Source: Chlamydiota bacterium (GTDB lineage: Bacteria > Chlamydiota > Chlamydiia > Chlamydiales > JABDDJ01). From it: DNA of 47,889 nucleotides. The position numbers were made by a program, and so were the translations under genes. A model generated the notes under the pieces. That model had not been told where the DNA came from. It worked only from the letters and a program-made list of their open reading frames with translations, and made no database searches. Location: the NCBI GenBank assembly GCA_013287645.1, contig JABDDJ010000012.1:1-47889 (forward strand), written 5' to 3'. The number at the start of each line of letters is the position of its first letter. Position 1 is the first letter of the stretch. Shown here piece by piece: positions 1 through 9,519 of this stretch.

Positions 1-2133
1 CTGAGGTTTCTTGGGTAAAGGAGTTAATTCAGTGAGAGAGCTGCTTAAGACCTCTGCAAGGTCTCCAACCCCATCTCCAAACATCCATGAGAGGGTACTC
101 TTATACTCTAAAATCAATTCTGGAGAGATATCCCATTCATGCAAAACCTTCTGCAGAGACTTCAACAGTGGATCTTCTTTAGGCAGAATTTTTTGGTTTT
201 TCCTATTATTGTTAGCCTTCAATGCTAAAACAAGTTCTTGAATAGAACCTTGAAACTGTAGAAATTCATTTTTACTTAAAATATTCTGTAACAGTGCAGA
301 ATATCCTTGAAGGGTAGTCAAAGCGGTAGAAAGGACTTCTTGCTGATCTGAGGTACGAATGTTTAAGATACCGTCCCTATTTTTGCCTAAGGAGCGGCAA
401 TAGTTAACAATTATCCCTTTTTGTAGTTCATATTTGAGTTTGTGAACGTTTTTTTCATTATTGTTACAGTAGGCTATAATAGCATCAATTTCACCGGAAT
501 TAACAGAAAAGGGACTGATAAACTCTTCTGGGGTAGGATCTGGAGTAACTCCTCCCAAGCTCTTAAACAGGCCTTCATAGATATCTTCAGCATGCAGAAC
601 AGAATCGGGCTGTTTTAATGGCACTAAAGCAAAAGAGAGCAGTTTATGGGTGAATTCAAAATTTAATTTGTCCTTATGTACATTCTCAAATCTTAATGGC
701 CAAACAACTTCTCCCGTTGCACTATTTGTAGGATGATGCCTAAGTGCACAACCATTAGGATAGACTAGTAATGTATAGTAGTCGGAATGACTTTGGCGTT
801 GAAACTCTATCCATAATTGGCCATAAGAGAAATATCGATCAAGTCCAGTCGACTCTAAAACTTGAGGTGGAAATGCATTTATCAAAGTATTGGAAACTTT
901 AAAAATAGTTTCATCAAGCCAATGCATTCCATCATGCAATGGGTCTAAAACAATCTCTTGGACCTTTTCCTCAATTTGTGAAATAAAATTATTTTTATAA
1001 TCACCCGATGATAGGGCATCGCGATTCTCCGCAATCCAATCGACTAATTTATCCGCAAATCCCTCAGGGAGTGCGATCAACAAATTTTTTAAAAATCCAT
1101 CTTTCATCAAGCCTTCTATCGGTGTTCCCATAAACCGAGGCAGCCATCTCAATATCTTCTCAGGAACCTCCCGCTCTTCGTTCGGAAATAATGGATTCAA
1201 TAAAGCCTTATCTAAATAGGGCTTTAAGTCAGGTGCCACTTGTATTAATTTCGTTAAACGATCATGAACCTCTTTTTTTACATATTCCTCAGGATCGGGT
1301 AGGCTCTCTCTATTTAAAAGAGATTTAAAAGGCTCATCTATCGTTTTCCTTATTTCATTAGGAAGATATTTCAATAATTGAAAAAGTGTTTGCAATGACC
1401 CTATCGACTTGCCGTAACGTCCATAGTAAAGCCAGGTCTCTCCAGGCGATAAGTTTTGAATCTTGTGCAACGTACGGATAGCTATTTCGGCAGAGGGAAT
1501 AGCCTCATTGAACTCAAGATACTCATGCGTGATCCCTTGCATATAGCTTCGGCTTCCAACGACGCGTTCCCTCTTTTGCGTCTGGACATTGCCTGGAAGT
1601 TCATTAGCTGCACTTAAAAATTTTAGGATGTAGTTGAAAGATTCTTCTGAAAGCTTATCTGTGTTATCTAATAGCTCTTTAATTGTCTGAGGGGAAAGAC
1701 TGGGCTGATTAGGCGATCCACTATGCAGGTAAGAATGCGTAATTAAGCTTTTTTGCTCTTTCAGCGCCTCTTCATCTACTGTACTCTGTAGCTTAGAAAG
1801 GGTATTAGAGGAGGGAATGCACGTACGTTTAGGTTCAAGAACAGAAAGAATCTCTTCAGTAAAGTTTAATTCAAACCCATCAAATCCATCAGAGACACTT
1901 TGGCATGCAAGGACTGCTTCACGAAAAATAAAATAGACGCGTTCTTTAATCATCTTATCATCATGCAGCCAAACAGAGATCTCCCCGGGTATACTCTTTC
2001 GCAGAGTCAGGCCATCTCCTAAAATAGCTGGGACGACGAGCTCAGTAAGATCACTTTTAAGCTTGATTTCAGGGTAAGTTTGACTTTGCTTGGAAATCGA
2101 AATTAAAAGCTGCTTGGCAATTACTGGGTGCAT
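1..2133 (-). CDS. Large hypothetical protein, 3' end cut by window edge
   Basis: An open frame of 711 codons starts at the ATG read from 2133 and runs without a stop to base 1, so the protein is longer than 711 residues and its C-terminus is outside the window. It begins MHPVIAKQLLISISKQ, with no signal peptide and no obvious membrane segment. The composition is that of a soluble, mostly helical protein with many charged residues. I do not recognise a family. The stretch DRYFSYGQLWIEFQRQSHSD, followed by a segment on conversion to LRFENV and FEFTHKLL, looks like a folded domain, but no catalytic motif stands out. It stands alone: the next gene on this strand starts about 0.5 kb upstream and ends 51 bases before this start. 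Probably a lineage-specific chlamydial protein; function unknown. Confidence 0.75.
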   Translation of the reverse strand, partial: MHPVIAKQLLISISKQSQTYPEIKLKSDLTELVVPAILGDGLTLRKSIPGEISVWLHDDKMIKERVYFIFREAVLACQSVSDGFDGFELNFTEEILSVLEPKRTCIPSSNTLSKLQSTVDEEALKEQKSLITHSYLHSGSPNQPSLSPQTIKELLDNTDKLSEESFNYILKFLSAANELPGNVQTQKRERVVGSRSYMQGITHEYLEFNEAIPSAEIAIRTLHKIQNLSPGETWLYYGRYGKSIGSLQTLFQLLKYLPNEIRKTIDEPFKSLLNRESLPDPEEYVKKEVHDRLTKLIQVAPDLKPYLDKALLNPLFPNEEREVPEKILRWLPRFMGTPIEGLMKDGFLKNLLIALPEGFADKLVDWIAENRDALSSGDYKNNFISQIEEKVQEIVLDPLHDGMHWLDETIFKVSNTLINAFPPQVLESTGLDRYFSYGQLWIEFQRQSHSDYYTLLVYPNGCALRHHPTNSATGEVVWPLRFENVHKDKLNFEFTHKLLSFALVPLKQPDSVLHAEDIYEGLFKSLGGVTPDPTPEEFISPFSVNSGEIDAIIAYCNNNEKNVHKLKYELQKGIIVNYCRSLGKNRDGILNIRTSDQQEVLSTALTTLQGYSALLQNILSKNEFLQFQGSIQELVLALKANNNRKNQKILPKEDPLLKSLQKVLHEWDISPELILEYKSTLSWMFGDGVGDLAEVLSSSLTELTPLPKKPQ

Positions 2134-2184
2134 AATAAAGATTAATTAAAAATATTAAGGATTATAATAGATTTTTGTTAAGAA

Positions 2185-2697
2185 TTAATTAAGAAAGTTC
2201 TCTCTATCAAAATAGTAGAGTTCCACGAGAGAAAGACATCCAAACCCTACGAAGATATAGTAAATAAAAATTGGAATAACAAATTGATACAATAAACCAA
2301 TAAAAACAATAAACTGCAACACTGTTGTCGCTTTACCACACCAAATAGCTCGCACGCGATAGCTACCTAACCGCCCCAGCAAAGAAAGCCATAAACCATA
2401 AAGAACTACAGCAACATCTCGACTCAAAAGCGCCATACATTCCAATATAGTAATCCTATCCTCCCACCAAAAAACCCCCAAAATCACAGCCGCAAAAAAC
2501 TTGTCCATGATAGGATCAAGCAAAGTACCCAAACGCGTTGTAGATCCAAACCGACGAGCGATAAAACCATCCAAACCATCCGATGCCATGGCCAGTAGCA
2601 AAACAGCAACACGTATTCCCGTCGAATTAGGAATAAACAAAAGCGCCAAAGGAAAACGTAGTAATGTTAAAATATTAGGGATTGTCCACATAGCCAC
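2185..2697 (-). CDS. pgsA: CDP-alcohol phosphatidyltransferase (PgsA-like)
   Basis: A 170-residue integral membrane enzyme with the CDP-alcohol phosphatidyltransferase signature DG-x2-DG-x-AR-x8-G-x3-D-x3-D, seen as DGLDGFIARRFGSTTRLG followed by LLDPIMDK at about residues 40-66. The N-terminus (WTIPNILTLLRFPLALL) is typical of phosphatidylglycerophosphate synthases, which transfer the phosphatidyl group from CDP-diacylglycerol to glycerol 3-phosphate in the inner membrane. Further hydrophobic segments follow to the C-terminus. It is slightly short for PgsA (usually about 180-200). Chlamydiae carry more than one member of this family, so the acceptor alcohol is not certain. It is divergent from the decarboxylase gene with only 22 bases between the starts, so the two promoters must overlap coding sequence. 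A second in-frame ATG two codons downstream is possible. Confidence 0.85.
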   Translation of the reverse strand: MAMWTIPNILTLLRFPLALLFIPNSTGIRVAVLLLAMASDGLDGFIARRFGSTTRLGTLLDPIMDKFFAAVILGVFWWEDRITILECMALLSRDVAVVLYGLWLSLLGRLGSYRVRAIWCGKATTVLQFIVFIGLLYQFVIPIFIYYIFVGFGCLSLVELYYFDRENFLN

Positions 2698-2719
2698 TTA
2701 ATATAGCACAAAGGTTTTC

Positions 2720-4390
2720 ATGAAGACAACTACGATAGGTAAGTACCTCCTTGACCAGTTATATACGCGAGGTGTGCGACATATCTTCGGTGTGCCTGGT
2801 GACTATGTTCTCAAAATGGACAAGCTGATTGAGGAGCATCGCATCCAGTATGTCAATACAACCCGGGAAAATACCGCAGGGTATATGGCAGATGCCTACG
2901 CCCGCATGAAAGGGCTAGGAGTTGCCTGTATTACTTATGGTGTGGGAGTCAATATTACCAATGCCATGGCGCAAGCCTATGTAGAGAGCTCTCCTATTGT
3001 TGTTATTTCCGGCGCAGCAGGAGCCTCAGAGACACACCACTCACCCCATCTCCACCACCTTATCAATAGCCACAGAAAAGATGAGAGAGACTGCACCCAG
3101 TTCGAAATCTTCCGCAATGTCAGCATCGACCAAGCCCTTTTAGATGATCCAGATACTGCTCTCGATGCTATTGACCGAGTTCTTTACAGCTGCTTGCGTT
3201 TCCAGAAGCCTGTCTATATCGAGATACCTCGAGACATGGTTGACAAAGAAGTTACTTGGAGGCAACCCTTAGCCCCCGAAGCACCAAAAAGTGATCCTGT
3301 AGCATTGGAGGAAGCTTTAAACGAAATAGTAAATATTTTAAAATCCAGCCAAAAACCAGTCCTTTGGATCGGCCATGAAACCCAACGCCTTGGCCTCGTC
3401 CAAGATGCATTCAAATTTGCCGAAAAATATTGCATCCCCATTACGACTTCCCTTTTAGGAAAAGGGGCTATCAATGAACACAGTCCTCTTTTTGTAGGAG
3501 TGTATCAAGGCGGAATCAGCAACGCGGTTGTCACACAGTTTGTGGACGACTGCGATCTACTGATTTCTCTAGGAGTGCTCCTTAGCGATGTCAATACAGG
3601 TATTTTCTCCGCCAAGCTTAACCATCCCCACTCCATCACCGCCAATGCTGAACAGGTCGCCATTGATCATCATAGGTACCAGGAGGTCAATTTTACCGAT
3701 ATTGTTAAAGCCTTAGCCCAATCAGAGTATAATATCCTCTTTCGTCATCCCTATCCCACGGCGAATTGTAAAAAGAAAAATGTTTCCAAGCCTACTACAC
3801 AAAAAATAACATCAACACTACTCTTTAATACCCTCCAGAACCACCTACAATCCGATCATATTCTCGTAGCTGATATAGGAGATAGCCTCTTTGGCTGCAC
3901 AGACCTCATTGTTGAACAAGACGCCTTCTTTGCCTGCGCCTTTTTCGCTTCCCTCGGCTTTTGCGTCCCAGCAGCCATTTCAACGCAGCTAGTTGCACCA
4001 AAAAAGCGCGTTATCGCTCTTGTAGGAGATGGGGCCTTCCAAATGACCTGTACAGAGCTATCTACAGCCGTACGCTATAGCATAGATCCCATTATCATCG
4101 TTCTCAATAACCACGGTTATGGAACAGAACGGCCGTTATTAGAAGGCGCCTTTAATGATATCGTCAACTGGCGCTATGCAGAGCTTCCCAAATTACTCGG
4201 AGGAGGCAAAGGCGTACGCGTACAAACAGAGGCCGAATTCGACAAAGCCCTAACATATGCCCTAGCTCATAGAGGAGAATTCCAGCTTATCGAAATCGAA
4301 CTTGACAAAACAGACTTCTCACCCGCCATGCAGCGCTTTAGCACCCTAGTCAAAAACAAAGACAAAAAGACAAGTGACAAGGACCTTTAG
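2720..4390 (+). CDS. TPP-dependent alpha-keto acid decarboxylase (pyruvate/indolepyruvate type)
   Basis: The 556-residue length and domain order (N-terminal TPP-PYR domain, central domain, C-terminal TPP-PP domain) fit pyruvate/indolepyruvate decarboxylases. Active-site features of the family are present: GVPGDY with Asp28, TTRENTAGYMADAYAR with Glu50 (the glutamate that activates the cofactor), the paired histidines His106-His107, and the TPP/Mg motif GDGAFQMT (about residue 436) through LNNHGYGTE, whose final Glu matches the catalytic Glu of pyruvate decarboxylase. The enzyme should release CO2 from a 2-oxo acid and give an aldehyde. The substrate cannot be told from sequence alone. There is no clear Shine-Dalgarno. 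The last residues (KDKKTSDKDL) are encoded by one arm of a long inverted repeat, so the C-terminal tail may be a recent addition. An unusual gene for a chlamydia. Confidence 0.88.
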   Translation: MKTTTIGKYLLDQLYTRGVRHIFGVPGDYVLKMDKLIEEHRIQYVNTTRENTAGYMADAYARMKGLGVACITYGVGVNITNAMAQAYVESSPIVVISGAAGASETHHSPHLHHLINSHRKDERDCTQFEIFRNVSIDQALLDDPDTALDAIDRVLYSCLRFQKPVYIEIPRDMVDKEVTWRQPLAPEAPKSDPVALEEALNEIVNILKSSQKPVLWIGHETQRLGLVQDAFKFAEKYCIPITTSLLGKGAINEHSPLFVGVYQGGISNAVVTQFVDDCDLLISLGVLLSDVNTGIFSAKLNHPHSITANAEQVAIDHHRYQEVNFTDIVKALAQSEYNILFRHPYPTANCKKKNVSKPTTQKITSTLLFNTLQNHLQSDHILVADIGDSLFGCTDLIVEQDAFFACAFFASLGFCVPAAISTQLVAPKKRVIALVGDGAFQMTCTELSTAVRYSIDPIIIVLNNHGYGTERPLLEGAFNDIVNWRYAELPKLLGGGKGVRVQTEAEFDKALTYALAHRGEFQLIEIELDKTDFSPAMQRFSTLVKNKDKKTSDKDL

Positions 4391-4493
4391 GACAATGAGG
4401 ACTTTGAAGACAAGGACGCTTGATTGAAAGTCTTTGTCCTCAAGGTCTTCATTGTCCTAAAGGTCTTTGTCCCTTGTCCTTATGTCTTCGTCC
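4360..4493. repeat. Long imperfect inverted repeat between convergent genes
   Basis: Arms at about 4360-4417 and 4430-4493 are near reverse complements, with the core AAGGACCTTTAGGACAATGA mirrored as TCATTGTCCTAAAGGTCTTT. Each arm is built from short units such as GACAAGGAC. The left arm encodes the end of the decarboxylase (stop at 4388-4390) and the right arm ends six bases before the rseP stop. RNA from either strand would fold into a long hairpin, so a bidirectional terminator is likely. The sequence differs from the GCAAAG repeats elsewhere in the window but the design is the same. Confidence 0.8.
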
Positions 4494-4498
4494 TGTGG

Positions 4499-6502
4499 TT
4501 AACTCCAGAAGCCCTGGAATATATTGAAGATACGGTTAATGTCGTTAAAAGTAATAAAGACAAAGAGAGCGATCAATGCGATAGCAAAAGGCAGAATGAG
4601 TCGCTCCATTGTCTTTGGCTTCATGCGATGGCCTGTAATTAGCTCATAGAGTGACAAGAGGATAGTTCCACCGTCTAGAACAGGTATAGGCAATAAGTTA
4701 ACAATGCCTAGGTTCAAACTAATGAATCCTAACCACTGCAAAGCATGAGTAATGCCTCCTACAGCTGCCATTTGAGCAGATTGAAGGATTCCTATAGGAC
4801 CTGCCATCAACTTTACACTGACTGTCATCGTAAATAGCGCTGTCAAGAAATGCCAGATATCGCGCATGATCTGATTGAACTTTTCTATGGGCCCTGGATT
4901 ATAGAGAACCTTACGGTCTTGAACATTGGGAATTCCAGTCACTAACTCTTTCTGAGTCGCCTCTAAGCTCTTCATAGCTGTTGCGCGTTTATCTGGATCG
5001 ACAATTTGTGAAATCTCGCGTTCCTGCTTTTCAATAGCAGTCTGGATAGTTTCAAATTCTTTGTCCTGCTTCATGAAGTCATAGCGTGCAATAGGAATAA
5101 TAGGTTTGAGCAATCGATAATTTCTTGCCTCTGTCACCGATTTTCCAGTACCTATCGCAGTGGCAATCTGATTTAAAGCTTCTAAGTTAAATTCTTTATC
5201 ATATTGTGAATCAGCTTTTTCCCAAGATATTGCTTTAGTAATGCCTGGAGCATTTTCAACAATCATTAAAACCTGTCGGCTCTGTAAAAGGTTCAAAATC
5301 TGATACGCTTGCTTAATAGGCTGACCATCAATAGCAATAATGCGATCTCCCTCTTGAAGCGGCTCATCGATAGGCATGGTCACGATTTGTGGAAACGTTG
5401 CCTTTTCTTGCTCTTCATCAATAAGCTTAAATGGTCCCTCCACCGTTGCGTCATTCGTAATATTGTAAGGGATCATGTATATCTGTTGGAGTTTCTTACC
5501 TTTTAGCTGAGCTTCATATTGCCAATCGGTTAACTCGTTGCGGATGCTTTGATCGACTTTTAGTTCTTGAATAGGAACGCGTGGAACCCGACGTAATAGC
5601 GGTTTATCTTGGCGGAGAACGGTAACTAAAATGCGATTATCGTTAAGTATTTTATTGAGCTGAAGCGATGAGAAAATAAGCTCTCCATCGACCCAAACAA
5701 TACGGTCATTAGCGCGAAGGCCGCTATGAAGCATGGGTGAGTTTGGAGGAAGTACATTCTCCTTACCATCCGCATGCTTTTCGTAAATAATATAATTTGC
5801 TGGTGAGAGAATTCCAGCAGTTTTTACACCCTGAACACCATAGATAGGATGGGGGTAAGTCTTTACAGTATATTCAAAAGGAGTACGGTCGTTTGTTAAA
5901 TAATTTACTTTGTAACCAGAGACTGTTATTGTATCGCCACTCATCATAGGGGCTTGGAGGTGATCTGTTGAATTATTATAAGCGCTTCCATTATAAGCTA
6001 CGATCTCGTCGCCCGCACGAATACCGTGGACATACAACTCCGAATGAGGATCTACCCAGCCAATAATATGTGTATGTTCAGAAAAGTTTTGAGTCAGCCC
6101 TCCCATTCCCCACAATAAAATAAAGGCCACTAATGCAAATAAAATATTTGCTGCAGGTCCTGCTAAAGAGACAAAAATTCGGCTTAAAGGTCCCTTGCCA
6201 AAAAAACCATCTGGCACACTATAGGGATCAACTGTAACTGTTTCACCAGTGGCACTATCTTTTACCTCTCCTGATTCAGTCCCAGCAATTTTTACATATC
6301 CTCCAAACAGAAGCCAACAGAGCTTCCAGTGTGTTCCACTCTTACTGTGCCACTGATAAATAGGTTTGAAAAATCCTATCGAAAAAGTTTCTACGCGCAT
6401 ACCAACAAGTCGCGCAGCAATATAGTGGCCCAATTCATGGATAAAAATTAAAAATCCAAGGCCTAAAAATCCTAAAACAATATAAAAAATAGTAGCTGCC
6501 AT
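4499..6502 (-). CDS. rseP: RseP-type site-2 membrane metalloprotease
   Basis: A 667-residue member of peptidase family M50, which cleaves membrane-spanning segments of anti-sigma factors and leftover signal peptides. The zinc motif HELGH is at residues 22-26 inside the first membrane segment, and the second metal-ligand motif PVLDGG lies near residue 608 before the last membrane segments. The periplasmic middle holds at least two PDZ-like regions, seen in WVDPHSELYVHGIRAGDEIV and in HSGLRANDRIVWVDGELI, with a third candidate at PLQEGDRIIAIDGQPI. It is longer than E. coli RseP (450) because of these middle segments; chlamydial homologues are also long. It follows dxr on the same strand with a 50-base gap. 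Chlamydiae also keep dxr and rseP together. Confidence 0.93.
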   Translation of the reverse strand: MAATIFYIVLGFLGLGFLIFIHELGHYIAARLVGMRVETFSIGFFKPIYQWHSKSGTHWKLCWLLFGGYVKIAGTESGEVKDSATGETVTVDPYSVPDGFFGKGPLSRIFVSLAGPAANILFALVAFILLWGMGGLTQNFSEHTHIIGWVDPHSELYVHGIRAGDEIVAYNGSAYNNSTDHLQAPMMSGDTITVSGYKVNYLTNDRTPFEYTVKTYPHPIYGVQGVKTAGILSPANYIIYEKHADGKENVLPPNSPMLHSGLRANDRIVWVDGELIFSSLQLNKILNDNRILVTVLRQDKPLLRRVPRVPIQELKVDQSIRNELTDWQYEAQLKGKKLQQIYMIPYNITNDATVEGPFKLIDEEQEKATFPQIVTMPIDEPLQEGDRIIAIDGQPIKQAYQILNLLQSRQVLMIVENAPGITKAISWEKADSQYDKEFNLEALNQIATAIGTGKSVTEARNYRLLKPIIPIARYDFMKQDKEFETIQTAIEKQEREISQIVDPDKRATAMKSLEATQKELVTGIPNVQDRKVLYNPGPIEKFNQIMRDIWHFLTALFTMTVSVKLMAGPIGILQSAQMAAVGGITHALQWLGFISLNLGIVNLLPIPVLDGGTILLSLYELITGHRMKPKTMERLILPFAIALIALFVFITFNDINRIFNIFQGFWS

Positions 6503-6552
6503 TTCATCACCCTAATAAAACGATTATTATGCCATAGACTGCCGGATATCTG

Positions 6553-7701
6553 CTACGTGAATTTTAACTCTTCGGCAAGGCGTTGCGCTTCTGCATCTAC
6601 AGCGAGAACATCATTGATCTGCGTTAGCGGAACAATCTGGTGAGCAGAGAGGAGTTGATCAAGTCCTTGCGCAATACCTATCCAAGGGATTTCACCCTTA
6701 ACGAAGCGCTGAACAAGAACTTCATTAGCTCCATTCAGAAAACAGGAGGCGCTACCTCCAGCTCTAAGAGAATCATAAGCCAGAGCAAGGCAGCGAAACT
6801 TATCCATGTCGGGAGGGAAAAATTCCAACTTTGTTAACTCTCTAAAATCGAGCGGCTTAATGAGACTAGGAAACCGTTCAGGATAGGTGAGAGCATATTG
6901 AATAGGCAGGCGCATATCCGGAACCGCCAACTGCGCTAACATCGAAGAGTCGATAGTTTCAACAAAACTATGGATAATACTTTGAGGATGAATCACAACG
7001 TCGAGTTGTTCCACGGGAAAACCGTAAAGCCAGTGCGCTTCGATAAGTTCAAAGCCTTTATTCATCAAAGTAGAGCAATCAATCGTAATTTTTGCACCCA
7101 TTAGCCAATTGGGATGTTTAAGGGCTTGTGTAACGGTCACATTTTTGAGTTGCTCTTTTTCCATCTTTAAAAATGGTCCACCGGAGGCTGTGAGAATGAC
7201 TTTTTTCACATGGTCTTTATTAATCCCCTGGAGGCACTGGAAAATGGCGCTATGCTCGCTATCCATAGGTAGAAGCTCTACTCCATGCTTTGCGGCTAGC
7301 TTGCAGATATAGGCTCCAGCTGATATCAATACCTCTTTATTGGCCAGGCCGATCGTATTTCCAGCCTTAATTGCCTCCACAGTAGGTAGTAGACCCATCG
7401 CGCTATTCATGGCAGATACGACAAACAGATTATTAGATAGGGAAGCGATCGCACAGATGCCCTCAATTCCTTTTAGAACTTTAATGTGTGGGCATTGACG
7501 CTGTAATTCTAAAGCTTTATCGGTATCGTAAACCGCCACAACTTCAGGCTGAAACTCTTGGATTTGGGCATATAAAAGTTCAATATTATTTTTTGCAGCT
7601 AAGGCTTTAATGCGAATGCGTTCGGGACCTAGATGACGAGCGACATTTAGAGTGTTTTTTCCGATAGAACCGGTGCTTCCCAAGATAACTAGATGCCGCA
7701 T
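6553..7701 (-). CDS. dxr: 1-deoxy-D-xylulose 5-phosphate reductoisomerase
   Basis: This enzyme converts 1-deoxy-D-xylulose 5-phosphate to 2-C-methyl-D-erythritol 4-phosphate with NADPH, the committed step of the non-mevalonate isoprenoid pathway in the cytoplasm. The NADPH-binding GSTGSIGKNTL is at residues 8-18, NKEVLISAG is near residue 121, and the metal/substrate motif MDSEHSAIFQCL is near residue 145. The sequence ASGGPF and the SMMNKGFELIEAHWLY-like segment (here STLMNKGFELIEAHWLYG) are also typical. The 382-residue length is normal. Its start lies 3 bases after the stop of the dipZ-like gene, so the two are almost surely co-transcribed, with rseP downstream. Confidence 0.96.
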   Translation of the reverse strand: MRHLVILGSTGSIGKNTLNVARHLGPERIRIKALAAKNNIELLYAQIQEFQPEVVAVYDTDKALELQRQCPHIKVLKGIEGICAIASLSNNLFVVSAMNSAMGLLPTVEAIKAGNTIGLANKEVLISAGAYICKLAAKHGVELLPMDSEHSAIFQCLQGINKDHVKKVILTASGGPFLKMEKEQLKNVTVTQALKHPNWLMGAKITIDCSTLMNKGFELIEAHWLYGFPVEQLDVVIHPQSIIHSFVETIDSSMLAQLAVPDMRLPIQYALTYPERFPSLIKPLDFRELTKLEFFPPDMDKFRCLALAYDSLRAGGSASCFLNGANEVLVQRFVKGEIPWIGIAQGLDQLLSAHQIVPLTQINDVLAVDAEAQRLAEELKFT

Positions 7702-7704
7702 TTA

Positions 7705-9432
7705 CTAATCCTCACTAAACGTAAATGCGAAAGCTGAAAGGCCTTTGGGTATTTGTATGCGTAACCGATGTCTACCATAATTTCCACCTAATAGAATGAG
7801 ATCATATTTTCTGGGTTGAGTTACAAAAATTTCGCCTTGCGCATTCATATCAGTAGAATAGTATTTACGCGGGAGGGGCTTTCCGTCAAGCATCACTTTA
7901 ACGGGTTCACTGCTTTTTTCTCCTAAAACGAGATGCACCTTTGTGCCGATAAAATTTAGGTCGATATAACTATCAGAGCTTGCAGATTCGGCCCTATCTT
8001 CATGGACGATCCAGTCTCCTTCTAAAGCGATGTGATCACCTTCTGGAAATTCTGTGAGCACATAATGCTTCATTTTGTCCTTTGCGATTTCCAGCGTGTA
8101 GGGATAGGCCGCAGCTCGACCATAACCGATGTAAATTTCGGGAGTCTCAGCTCGTCGACTAGGTTGTTCTTCAATGCCCATCATAGGCTTTAAGCCTAAG
8201 AGATGGCGGATGGCATTCTCTGTTTCAATATATTTTCCTTCGCCAAAGTGGTAGTAACGGATGTTTCCATTCTGATCGATTAGGTAATGTGCAGGCCAGT
8301 AGAGATTTCCGTAGGAGCGCCAAATAGCGTAGTCATTGTCTAGAACGACGGGATACTTCACCCCATAACGGCTCATGGCGGCTTTCACATTTTCTGGCTG
8401 CTGTTCAAAAGAAAACTCTGGAGTATGCACACCAATAAGCACAAAGCCCTTGTCTTTGTAGTTATCATACCAACGTTCTAAGTAGGGTAATGTGCGGAGG
8501 CAGTTGATACAGCTGTAGGTCCAAAAGTCCACAAGCACAACTTTACCTTTTAAATTTTCTTTTGATAGTGGCTGACTATTAAACCATGTCTTATCTGATC
8601 CAAAATCGGGTGCAGGAGCAATATTAGGTAGTTCTCCACTAGGAGGAATGTTTAATTCTTCAACACGAAGTGTAAATTGTTTACCTGCCGAAGTTTTGAC
8701 TAAACTAGATAATCTTTTTTTGACTAGCCGATTATTCTCCACTTCAATAACAGGTAAATAATTAAGCGCCGTTTGCTGAAACTGATCCACCCAGCCCATA
8801 CTAATCGCTACTGCAAAGCCAATCGTCAATATTCCGAATACAACCCTTAAACCATTCGATAACCAGGCGCGTTGTGAGGTAATATTTTTAATATATGAGC
8901 CTCCATACATGATCGCAAGCATAGGGATCGCCGCACCGATAGCATAACCCGCTACCATAGCTATGATAGTAAAGGAGAGGGCATTTAAGGTAGTGAGGAT
9001 AATCAAGGTCGCCAATATAGGACCGGCACAAGGAGTCCAAATCAAGCCTAAAGCTAGTCCCAGACCAATTCCTCCTACAAACCCTGTAGGCGTTTTTGGC
9101 GCCAGCTTTTCTCCCCACTGCGCTAAGGGACTAACCAAACGCGCCAACCATTCTCCCAGAGCAGGTATCAACAGCGTCAGTCCAAAGAAAACTAAGATGA
9201 CAACAGCGACAATATGAAGCCAATTTCCCGAAGTGCCCAGTGTGTGAAGAGCTTGGCTAAGCGTTAAGGTCGCGAGTGTAAAACAGCCGATAAATCCGAT
9301 GACAATGCCCCAAGCTCTCTTACGTCCACCCTCGAATCCAGCTGCTAAAAGCAGAGGCAAGACAGGCAGCACACAAGGAGAGGCTACAGTCACAATGCCT
9401 GCTAAAAATGAAAAGAAAAGTAATATTAACAT
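7705..9432 (-). CDS. dipZ: DipZ-like protein: CcdA membrane domain fused to thioredoxin-like domain
   Basis: The 575-residue protein has three parts. Residues 1 to about 240 form a CcdA/DsbD-type membrane domain with SPCVLPVLPLLLAAGFEGG near residue 18 and WTPCAGPILATL near residue 131; the two cysteines are those that shuttle electrons across the membrane in this family. Residues about 270-410 form a TlpA/redoxin domain with the active site CINC near residue 306 (DFWTYSCINCLRTLPYLERW). The C-terminal 150 residues match the beta-rich C-terminal domain of mycobacterial DipZ. The domain order is that of DipZ. It likely passes reducing power from cytoplasmic thioredoxin to periplasmic disulfides. 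This is relevant in an organism with disulfide-linked envelope proteins. It is first in an operon with dxr and rseP. Confidence 0.9.
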   Translation of the reverse strand: MLILLFFSFLAGIVTVASPCVLPVLPLLLAAGFEGGRKRAWGIVIGFIGCFTLATLTLSQALHTLGTSGNWLHIVAVVILVFFGLTLLIPALGEWLARLVSPLAQWGEKLAPKTPTGFVGGIGLGLALGLIWTPCAGPILATLIILTTLNALSFTIIAMVAGYAIGAAIPMLAIMYGGSYIKNITSQRAWLSNGLRVVFGILTIGFAVAISMGWVDQFQQTALNYLPVIEVENNRLVKKRLSSLVKTSAGKQFTLRVEELNIPPSGELPNIAPAPDFGSDKTWFNSQPLSKENLKGKVVLVDFWTYSCINCLRTLPYLERWYDNYKDKGFVLIGVHTPEFSFEQQPENVKAAMSRYGVKYPVVLDNDYAIWRSYGNLYWPAHYLIDQNGNIRYYHFGEGKYIETENAIRHLLGLKPMMGIEEQPSRRAETPEIYIGYGRAAAYPYTLEIAKDKMKHYVLTEFPEGDHIALEGDWIVHEDRAESASSDSYIDLNFIGTKVHLVLGEKSSEPVKVMLDGKPLPRKYYSTDMNAQGEIFVTQPRKYDLILLGGNYGRHRLRIQIPKGLSAFAFTFSED

Positions 9433-9519
9433 ATTTTCAGACTATATCATTTGATTCATATTTTTAAAATACCCGATTGATTATGCTGTATAGCAGTTAT
9501 CTTTATCGGTGGCTTAAAA

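Noticed and set aside
4424..4642. Small plus-strand gene after the decarboxylase
   Set aside because: The frame consists of the inverted repeat and the antisense of rseP, with no ribosome site.
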